Part shown: piece by piece, positions 38,816 to 44,718 of the stretch
Layout of the letters: each line of letters starts with the position of its first letter
Numbering within the stretch: position 1 is the stretch's first letter
Source: an uncultured Flavobacteriales bacterium
GTDB lineage: Bacteria > Bacteroidota > Bacteroidia > Flavobacteriales_D > Sanyastnellaceae
Reading direction: 5' to 3'
DNA: 44,718 nt
Assembly: GCA_937996585.1 (NCBI GenBank)
Contig: CALKUW010000042.1
Coordinates: forward strand, 1 to 44,718
Made by a program: the position numbers and the translations under genes
Notes under the pieces: generated by a model
Seen by the model: only the letters and a program-made list of their open reading frames with translations
Told to the model about the DNA's origin: nothing
Databases searched by the model: none

Positions 38816-40324
38816 TCAGTGTTCGTTGCCGTCGCCGGGCATCCACCGCTCCCGAAGGGCCGCCACAGGGATGCGTCTTGCCAATTGTCCGAGGATGTCA
38901 TTGTTCCCCTCGCGCAGGGAGTTCGGGACGAGCAGGGCCCAACCCAAGGTGCCCGCGGCAGCGGCTCCCATGCCCGCGCCGAGGCGAACCAACCAGTGTG
39001 CCTCCAGCCAGAACGCCACCGGGAAAGCGGCAGCAAAGCAGGCAAAACCCAGGATGAGTCCAGGCCGCATGGCACTGAGAAGGGTGCCGGGGTTCACATG
39101 AAGCCGTGACGCACAGAGGGCGAGCATGGCCACGGCCTGAAGCAGCGTGGACAGCACCACGCCCCAAGCGAGCACCTCGAAACCGTGCAGGTAGCCGAAG
39201 TAGGCCGAAATGCCCAGCCCGCCGCAGAACGCGGCCTTGATGATGGAAGCCGGGGCGATCATGTCCATGGCCCGCACGGTCGCGTCGCACACCTTGATCC
39301 AGCTTCGGAGGAAGACGGCGGTGTAAAGGATGCGGACGATGGGCACCGTTGGCAGCAGTTTCTCGTCGAGCAGGGCGAGGACGATTTCCTCGGTGAACAG
39401 TTCGAGCAGCACCACACCGGGCAACACGAGGCAAGCCGTGAAATACAGCCCGCCGACGAAGATGCCCCTGAGCTTCTCCCGGGCATCCTGGACTTCGCTC
39501 ATGCTGCTGAAGAGCACACTGTCCGACAATTTGCCCAGCAGCGTGATGGGCAGGGTCATCAGGTAATTCGACCTGTCATAGATGCCCTGGTCTGCGTTGC
39601 GATCCGCAGGCAGGAACCGGCCGAGGACGAGCACGTCCAAACGGGAGGCGGCGTAATTGAGGAAGTTGAAGACCGTGCTGGAGGCGCCGTACCGGAACAG
39701 GGCGACGGCGGGCTTCAGGTCGGGGGCTTGCAGGCGCACACCTGCGCGCCACCAGTAATTCAGTCCGAGCAGGGTATTCTGGGCGAGCAGTGCCACGGCA
39801 TAAGCATACACCCCCCAACCGTTGTACGCCGCGACAATGCCGATGACGCCGTTGCCGATGGGCATGGCGATCAGCGAGGACCAGAAAAGGCTCCTGAAAT
39901 CCATCCGGCGGATGAGCAGGGAACGCGGGACGAGTGCCAGCCCGGCCAGGGGAAAGCTCAATGCAATCAGGCGGAGCAGGGAAACGAGGTCCTCCCGGTG
40001 GTAGAAACTAGCGATGGCGGGTGCAGTGGCATAGGTGGCGAGTCCGAAGGCCAGCCCCAGCAACAGGGACACCCAGAAGGCCGATGATATCTGGTCGGCA
40101 CGCAAATCCTGCCGTTGGATCAGGGACGGTCCCACACCGAGTTGCGCGAAGATCTCAATGATGCCGATGACCCCGAGGGCAATGCCCATGATGCCCCATT
40201 CACCCTCGGAAAGGAAGATGGAGAGGGCCTTGATGAAAGCCAATTGGAAGAGCACCTGGAACCCTACGTTGAGGGTCTGCCAGCTCACGGAGCGGGCAAG
40301 GCGGCCTTCCTGGGCTGTGCTCAT
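38816..40324 (-). CDS. Wzx/WzxC-type polysaccharide (lipid-linked oligosaccharide) flippase
   Basis: The 502-residue protein has about twelve to fourteen hydrophobic helices, typical of the MOP/PST superfamily. The N-terminus (SVSWQTLNVGFQVLFQLAFIKALS, core WQTLNVGFQVLFQLAF) and the segment LGVGPSLIQRQDL, PRSLLIRRMDFRSL match the WzxC/TuaB-like lipopolysaccharide exporter branch. It probably moves undecaprenyl-linked glycans across the inner membrane. It starts inside the rny stop (ATGA), so the two are translationally coupled. No glycosyltransferase genes lie nearby in the window, so the substrate is unknown. Confidence 0.88.
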   Translation of the reverse strand: MSTAQEGRLARSVSWQTLNVGFQVLFQLAFIKALSIFLSEGEWGIMGIALGVIGIIEIFAQLGVGPSLIQRQDLRADQISSAFWVSLLLGLAFGLATYATAPAIASFYHREDLVSLLRLIALSFPLAGLALVPRSLLIRRMDFRSLFWSSLIAMPIGNGVIGIVAAYNGWGVYAYAVALLAQNTLLGLNYWWRAGVRLQAPDLKPAVALFRYGASSTVFNFLNYAASRLDVLVLGRFLPADRNADQGIYDRSNYLMTLPITLLGKLSDSVLFSSMSEVQDAREKLRGIFVGGLYFTACLVLPGVVLLELFTEEIVLALLDEKLLPTVPIVRILYTAVFLRSWIKVCDATVRAMDMIAPASIIKAAFCGGLGISAYFGYLHGFEVLAWGVVLSTLLQAVAMLALCASRLHVNPGTLLSAMRPGLILGFACFAAAFPVAFWLEAHWLVRLGAGMGAAAAGTLGWALLVPNSLREGNNDILGQLARRIPVAALRERWMPGDGNEH

Positions 40325-41862
40325 TTGGCCACGCTGACGGCGCGGGTCTCACGGATCACGGTCACTTTGACCTGACCGGGATAGGTCATCTCGTTCATGA
40401 TGCGCTGCGAGATGTTGAAGCTGATCTGCTCGGCCATCTCGTCATTGACCTGGTCGCTCTCCACCATGACGCGCAGCTCGCGGCCGGCCTGTATGGCATA
40501 GCTCTGTGTCACACCAGGCTGCTCCAGGGCGATGTTCTCCAAGTCCTTGAGGCGTTGGATGTAGCTCTCGACCACCTCGCGGCGCGCACCGGGACGGGCC
40601 CCTGAAATGGCGTCGCAGACCTGCACGATGGGGGAGATGAGGGAGGTCATCTCAATCTCGTCGTGGTGGGCACCGATGGCGTTCAGCACGTCGGGCCGTT
40701 CCCCTGCCTTCTCGGCGAGCTTCATCCCGAGGATGGCGTGCGGCAACTCGCTCTCCTCATCGCTGACCTTGCCGATGTCATGCAGCAACCCGGCCCGCTT
40801 GGCCGCCTTGGTGTCGAGCCCGAGTTCAGCGGCCATCGTGGCGCACAGGTTGGCGACCTCGCGGCTGTGCTGCAGCAGGTTCTGTCCGTAGCTAGAGCGG
40901 TACTTCATCCGGCCCACCATGCGGACGAGCGCATTCGACATGTTGGGGATGCCCAGGTCGATGACGGTGCGCTTGCCCGTCTGCAGGATTTCCTCCTCGA
41001 TTTTCCGGGTGGTCTTGCCCACGACTTCCTCGATGCGGGCCGGGTGGATGCGCCCGTCGCTCACCAGTTGGTGCAGGCTCAGGCGGGCGATCTCACGGCG
41101 GACCGGGTCGAAGCAGCTGATGATGATGGCTTCCGGGGTGTCGTCGACGATGAACTCCACGCCGGTGGCCGCCTCGAGGGCGCGGATGTTGCGGCCTTCG
41201 CGGCCGATGATGCGCCCTTTGATGTCATCGCTGCCAATGTTGAAGACCGACACGCTGTTCTCGATGGCGTGCTCCGTGGCGACCCGCTGGATGGTCTGGA
41301 TCACCACTTTCTTGGCATCCTGGTTGGCCTTGGCGCGGGCATCGTCCAGGATGTCCTGCACCTGTTGGGCAGCCATGGCCCGGGCGTCGCCCAGGATCTG
41401 CTCCACGAGCTCCTCCTTGGCGGCGTCCACGGACATGCCGGCGGCCTCAGAGAGCAGCTTCGCGGCCTGGGCCTGTGTTTTCTCCAGCTCCTTGCCCTTG
41501 GCTTCGTTGGCCTTCAGGCGGGATTGCAGGGTCTCCTCGTCGCGCTTCAGTCTCTTGCGCTTGTCCTGCAGCTGCTGCTCTTCGCGCTTCAGGTTGCGCT
41601 CCTCGTTCTTCAGTTTGTCTTCGAGGGCCTGGACCTTGCTGTTGCGGGATTTGATCTCTCGGCCGTGCTCTTCCTTGAGCTTGAGGAACTTCTCCTTGGC
41701 CTGGAGGATCTTCTTCTCCTTGATGTTTTCGCCTTTCTGCTCGGCTTCCTTCAAGACTTGCTCAGCCTTGGATTGCAGAACCCGATTGAGGATGGCGTAA
41801 GCGATGCCGCCTCCGACGATAAGGCCGGCGAGGGCACCGATGATGTATGGGGTAGGTTCCAT
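40321..41862 (-). CDS. rny: Ribonuclease Y
   Basis: The 513-residue endoribonuclease starts mRNA decay at the membrane. A single N-terminal helix (YIIGALAGLIVGGGIAYAIL) is followed by a long coiled coil to about residue 190. The KH domain is next (DDIKGRIIGREGRNIRALEAATGVEFI, core KGRIIGREGRNIRALE), and then the HD domain with LLQHSREVANL and AGLLHDIGKVSDEESELPHA. The C-terminal AIQAGRELRVMVE and ISQRIMNEMTYPGQVKVTVIRE segments are normal. It follows zapA after four bases. Confidence 0.97.
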   Translation of the reverse strand: MEPTPYIIGALAGLIVGGGIAYAILNRVLQSKAEQVLKEAEQKGENIKEKKILQAKEKFLKLKEEHGREIKSRNSKVQALEDKLKNEERNLKREEQQLQDKRKRLKRDEETLQSRLKANEAKGKELEKTQAQAAKLLSEAAGMSVDAAKEELVEQILGDARAMAAQQVQDILDDARAKANQDAKKVVIQTIQRVATEHAIENSVSVFNIGSDDIKGRIIGREGRNIRALEAATGVEFIVDDTPEAIIISCFDPVRREIARLSLHQLVSDGRIHPARIEEVVGKTTRKIEEEILQTGKRTVIDLGIPNMSNALVRMVGRMKYRSSYGQNLLQHSREVANLCATMAAELGLDTKAAKRAGLLHDIGKVSDEESELPHAILGMKLAEKAGERPDVLNAIGAHHDEIEMTSLISPIVQVCDAISGARPGARREVVESYIQRLKDLENIALEQPGVTQSYAIQAGRELRVMVESDQVNDEMAEQISFNISQRIMNEMTYPGQVKVTVIRETRAVSVAK

Positions 41863-41866
41863 GAGG

Positions 41867-42196
41867 TCAGGGGGTTGGTCCCTGTCCTTCCTCCGATTGG
41901 ACGCCCGCTTGGGCCAGCAGGGACCGTACCTCTTCCAGTCCGTCGAACAGTTCCGCAGGAATACCGGCGGGTTCGGGCGTTTCAGAAAGGGAATGTCCTG
42001 CTTGGTCGCTGAGCAACTGAAGTGCCGCCATGGCGATCAGGTCCTGGCGGTCCGATACGCCGTAATCGCGCTGGAACCGTTGCACCAGTTCATCGATCCT
42101 GCCTGCAGCATCACGCACGCTCTTGGCTTCACCTTCCGCTACGGTCAGCGGATAGGTGCGCCCGGCGATGGTGACCTGTATGGAGGATTCGTTCAT
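41867..42196 (-). CDS. zapA: Cell division protein ZapA
   Basis: The 109-residue protein begins with the ZapA beta hairpin (VTIAGRTYPLTVAEGEA) and then forms a helix (VRDAAGRIDELVQRFQRDYG, DLIAMAALQLLSD). ZapA cross-links FtsZ filaments at mid-cell. The Pro/Glu-rich tail is longer than in many homologues. It starts inside the stop of the upstream coiled-coil gene (ATGA) and precedes rny, the standard Bacteroidota order. Confidence 0.92.
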   Translation of the reverse strand: MNESSIQVTIAGRTYPLTVAEGEAKSVRDAAGRIDELVQRFQRDYGVSDRQDLIAMAALQLLSDQAGHSLSETPEPAGIPAELFDGLEEVRSLLAQAGVQSEEGQGPTP

Positions 42197-42525
42197 GCGG
42201 AGAGGGCTTCGACAGTGGCCCGGTCATGGGTGATGGGCATCAGGGCAATGCAGGCGTCGATTTCCTCGACCAGGGCCCGAATGCGCTCTCCCACGGCGGG
42301 ATTGCTGGAGGGGACAGGGGTGATGGGGGTGGGGATGGAGGCCGCCTCGGCTTTCTCCTGGGCACACTCGGCCAGGGAGGTTTCGAGGTCGCTGATGCGT
42401 TCCACCAGACGGGCATTTTCCGCCAACAGCCGATTGCGCTCTGCAATCAGGCCCGTTGTCCTCTTCTTGATGTCTTCGAGCACTTCGCCCAGCAGGGCGA
42501 CGTCGGAATGCCGGTTCTCTTCCAC
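42193..42525 (-). CDS. Coiled-coil protein upstream of zapA, probably GTG start
   Basis: I favour the GTG at 42525 (110 residues). A TAAATTTG -7 box lies just upstream at 42531-42538. The only ATG near, at 42585, would share bases with the start codon of the divergent M23 gene and would place the promoter inside the coding region. Residues 5-60 form a coiled coil (LLGEVLEDIKKRTTGLIAER, LLAENARLVERISDLETSL). A Pro-rich linker and a short helix (VGERIRALVEEIDACIALM) follow. Such a protein regularly precedes zapA in Bacteroidota and may help the divisome. Function is not known. Confidence 0.72.
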   Translation of the reverse strand: MEENRHSDVALLGEVLEDIKKRTTGLIAERNRLLAENARLVERISDLETSLAECAQEKAEAASIPTPITPVPSSNPAVGERIRALVEEIDACIALMPITHDRATVEALSA

Positions 42526-42530
42526 GAACT

Positions 42531-42538
42531 CAAATTTA
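42531..42538 (-). promoter_or_regulatory. -7 box of the coiled-coil-zapA-rny operon
   Basis: The reverse strand reads TAAATTTG, an exact TAnnTTTG element, five bases before the GTG start. This implies a leaderless or nearly leaderless transcript. No -33 TTG was found at the expected distance. Confidence 0.5.
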
Positions 42539-42583
42539 ATCAGGGGCTTCGAGGGGAAGACGCCACCGGGGTAATTTGCGAAC

Positions 42584-44239
42584 ATGGGAACGGGAATGAA
42601 TCGAAAGTGGGCCGGATTTGGAGCTGTGATGGGGCTTGTTTTTGCCGTGGGTGTTGAGGCGGGAGCGCAGGACACATTGCATTCCCCATTGGCGATTCCC
42701 CTGCAGTTCAGCGGAAATTTCGGTGAAATTCGAACGGGGCATTTCCATACCGGGATGGACATCCGAACTGGCGGAGTTGAAGGGGTTCCCGTCCTCGCCG
42801 CACAATCTGGAAGCATCAGCAGGGTCAAGGTATCCGACAAGGGGTATGGTCTTGCGCTTTATCTGGATGGGGAGGGTTTGACCACCGTCTACGCCCACCT
42901 TTCAGCCTTCCATCCGGACATCGAGCAGTGGCTCAAATCCACCCAGTACGCTGAGGAATCATGGGCCTTCGATGGGCCTCCTGGCAAGGCCTTCGCATTC
43001 GAAGCGGGTGACACCATCGGATGGAGCGGCAATTCCGGCCGGAGTTTCGGACCCCACCTGCACTTCGAGGTGCGGGACCAGCGCACCCAATGGCCGATCA
43101 ATCCCCTGCATTGGACCCTGATAGGCGATGGCATGAGCGAGGACAATGTTCCACCCGAATTCCGCGGTGTCTGGTTCCTGCCGGAAGCGCCCGCGATGGT
43201 CGAGGGCGCTCAGGAGCGGTTCCGATGGAGCCCGGCCTATGGCGATCAGGTGCGGGTTTCCGGTCCTTTCCGCCTTGGGGTTGAGGCCTTCGACCGATTG
43301 GACGGGGAGCCCTTCACCCACGGACCCTACGGCATCGATGTCTACCTCGACAGCGTGCTCCTGCACAGCCACCGCATGGATACGCTGGATTTCAGCACGA
43401 ACAAGGATGTATCGGCCCATGTGGACATCGCGGCATGGCAGGACCGCAAATCGCGGGTGCACCGCTTGCATCGCCTGCCGGGCAACCGCCTGGACATCTA
43501 CCGCAAGGCCGGCGGAATGGAACCGCTGGTGCTGGCGCCTGGCGACAGTGCACGGCTCGAGGTCGTGGTCATGGACCTTAGCGGCAACACCTCCCGCGCG
43601 GAAGTCCGATTGATTGGTGACAGCCTCGAGATCGACAGCGCAGGCGCAGTCCCGGCGCTCCTCGACCACCGCAAGGCCCATCGGCTCACCAAAGGCCGGA
43701 TCACGGTGGAGCTGCCGGCCCAATCCCTGTATGGGGATGCGGCCATTGAGTTGGTCGACGATTCTTCAGACGTATTCTCCGTCCTGTCGGAGGCCAGGTT
43801 GACGCGCAGCGCCTTCACGCTGGGCGTACCCGTTCCGGATGCATGGGCGGGGAGCGGCGATCCGCTTGTCCTGTGCGCATTGGATGATGAAGGAGAGGTC
43901 CTGGGAACCTGGGTGGGTGACGAACGACACGGGAGGATGACGGCGAAGATCAAGGAGTTCGGCCGGTTCGAGGTGCGGGCGGATACGGTACCGCCCTTGC
44001 TGGGGGCGCCGCGTCTGGAAGACGGGCGCTTGAAGCTGACCATTTCCGATGAGCTCTCGGGCATCCAACGCTGGGAAGGCCGCTGTGGTGACCGCTGGAT
44101 GCGCTTCGGTTGGGAAAAGGGGCAGCTGGTGCACCCCGTTGAGGACAACATCCTCGTGCCGGGGGGGGAGATCAAGGTCTGGGCGGTGGATGCGGCCGGC
44201 AACATCGGCCACACGACATTCCGTTGGCCCCTGCGCTGA
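42584..44239 (+). CDS. Exported M23 (LytM-type) metallopeptidase
   Basis: The 551-residue protein has a signal peptide (residues 5-28, ending GAGAQ). An ATG at 42596 is an alternative start. The M23 domain shows GHFHTGMDIRT (HxxxD zinc site), VYAHLSAFHP and GPHLHFEVRD (HxH), all intact, so it could cleave peptidoglycan cross-links. Residues about 200-551 are beta-rich, Ig-like regions (FRLGVEAFDRLDGEPFTHGPY, core VEAFDRLDGE; LKLTISDELSGIQRWEG). This is the architecture common in Bacteroidota LytM proteins. A TAATTTG sequence at 42572-42578 may be its -7 box. It ends one base from the convergent DUF5916 gene. Confidence 0.9.
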   Translation: MGTGMNRKWAGFGAVMGLVFAVGVEAGAQDTLHSPLAIPLQFSGNFGEIRTGHFHTGMDIRTGGVEGVPVLAAQSGSISRVKVSDKGYGLALYLDGEGLTTVYAHLSAFHPDIEQWLKSTQYAEESWAFDGPPGKAFAFEAGDTIGWSGNSGRSFGPHLHFEVRDQRTQWPINPLHWTLIGDGMSEDNVPPEFRGVWFLPEAPAMVEGAQERFRWSPAYGDQVRVSGPFRLGVEAFDRLDGEPFTHGPYGIDVYLDSVLLHSHRMDTLDFSTNKDVSAHVDIAAWQDRKSRVHRLHRLPGNRLDIYRKAGGMEPLVLAPGDSARLEVVVMDLSGNTSRAEVRLIGDSLEIDSAGAVPALLDHRKAHRLTKGRITVELPAQSLYGDAAIELVDDSSDVFSVLSEARLTRSAFTLGVPVPDAWAGSGDPLVLCALDDEGEVLGTWVGDERHGRMTAKIKEFGRFEVRADTVPPLLGAPRLEDGRLKLTISDELSGIQRWEGRCGDRWMRFGWEKGQLVHPVEDNILVPGGEIKVWAVDAAGNIGHTTFRWPLR

Positions 44240-44240
44240 A

Positions 44241-44718
44241 TCAGCGCCGCCCCGTCAGATCCGCGTAATCGAGGAAGTAGATGGCCTTGAAGGAGAAGCT
44301 GTTCCTGTGGGGCGTCCGGAGAACGTCCTCTAGGTTGTCCGCATAGGTGTCCGGCAACAGGTCGCCCTGGCTCTCCAGCAGGTTCTTCCAGACGATGGAC
44401 AGTTCGCTCCCCGGAGCGAAAATCCAGCGGAAGACGCAGTCGATGGACCACGCATTGTAGCTGATGTCGTAGATGGAAGTGCCCTCTTCGGTGAGGGTGA
44501 TCTCCTCCGTGGGGTCGAGCAGGCCGTCATCAGCCAACCAGTAGAACCGGTCATTCTCGACCCGGCTCCAGTAGTGCCGCAGGCGGAAGGTGATGCCCTT
44601 GCGGTTGTCGAGGACGTAGCTCGCATTGAGGACATGGGTCCGGGAGTAGTTGTTGCGCTTGGCCCACAGGCTCCGCACTTCGTCCAGCTGGGTTCCGTCC
44701 GGCAGGCTGTCCAGCAAG
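44241..44718 (-). CDS. DUF5916 outer-membrane-type protein, N-terminus cut by the right edge
   Basis: Only the last 158 or so codons are in the window and the frame continues past the edge. The visible part is a beta-barrel-like stretch ending IDCVFRWIFAPGSELSIVWKN, SFSFKAIYFLDYADL (cores FRWIFAPGSELSIVWKN and SFSFKAIYFLDY). This is the C-terminal pattern of DUF5916 proteins. In Bacteroidota they usually have an N-terminal carbohydrate-binding CBM9-like domain and a C-terminal barrel. Function is unknown. It converges on the M23 gene. Confidence 0.85.
   Translation of the reverse strand, partial: LLDSLPDGTQLDEVRSLWAKRNNYSRTHVLNASYVLDNRKGITFRLRHYWSRVENDRFYWLADDGLLDPTEEITLTEEGTSIYDISYNAWSIDCVFRWIFAPGSELSIVWKNLLESQGDLLPDTYADNLEDVLRTPHRNSFSFKAIYFLDYADLTGRR

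Noticed and set aside
40663..42012. A 449-codon plus frame opposite rny
   Set aside because: It is antisense to the RNase Y coiled coil, KH and HD domains. Its Leu-rich stretch mirrors the Lys/Glu/Gln coiled coil.
42526..42585. ATG at 42585 as start of the coiled-coil gene
   Set aside because: It would share bases with the divergent M23 start codon and leave no room for a promoter. The TAAATTTG box and GTG at 42525 fit better.

Overview
The window is a stretch of a GC-rich (about 60% by eye) Bacteroidota chromosome, most likely of the order Flavobacteriales. The evidence is: type IX secretion (T9SS) C-terminal sorting domains on several exported proteins; the complete aerotolerance (bat) operon; the GCTDPAALN-type repeats of marine Flavobacteriales; DUF4476, DUF5916 and DUF1015 proteins; TAnnTTTG promoter -7 boxes; and few Shine-Dalgarno sequences. 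No tRNA, rRNA, CRISPR array, insertion sequence or phage gene was seen. Both edges cut a gene.

Layout. 1-1131 (-) is an almost complete bacterial nitric oxide synthase oxygenase, divergent from a beta-carbonic anhydrase (1331-1972). 1994-12249 is a block of exported proteins: a sialidase-like propeller, a multi-module GH13 amylase, an OB-fold T9SS protein, an M1-like metallopeptidase, a His-rich protein, and a deiodinase-like/calcium-repeat fusion. 12333-20830 (-) is the bat operon in the order moxR, DUF58, a BatD-like membrane gene, batA, a batB-batC fusion and a batD-batE fusion, nearly every junction overlapping. 20958-22547 holds a MazG-like gene, a hotdog thioesterase-like gene and an SH3 protein. 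22755-25935 is the thrS-infC-rpmI-rplT translation cluster, closed by a terminator. 26035-28661 (-) holds a TPR lipoprotein coupled to recA, and bcp. 28751-31198 is priA.

31199-33707 is the most unusual part. A promoter is followed by a 26-codon leader peptide containing a TCCIICCCC run, then a textbook intrinsic terminator, then an ATP-grasp ligase translationally coupled to a sarcosine-oxidase-family flavoenzyme. This has the architecture of a cysteine-responsive transcription attenuator controlling a two-gene pathway of unknown product.

33713-38008 (-) is a serine-biosynthesis operon: serC, serA, a DUF1015 gene, yggS and a small membrane protein. 38111-38791 (-) is a DUF4476 protein with its own terminator. 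38816-42525 (-) is an operon of a coiled-coil protein, zapA, rny (RNase Y) and a polysaccharide flippase, divergent from an M23 peptidase (42584-44239). The right edge holds the C-terminus of a DUF5916 outer-membrane protein.

All calls come from reading translations and motifs by eye. No database search was run.
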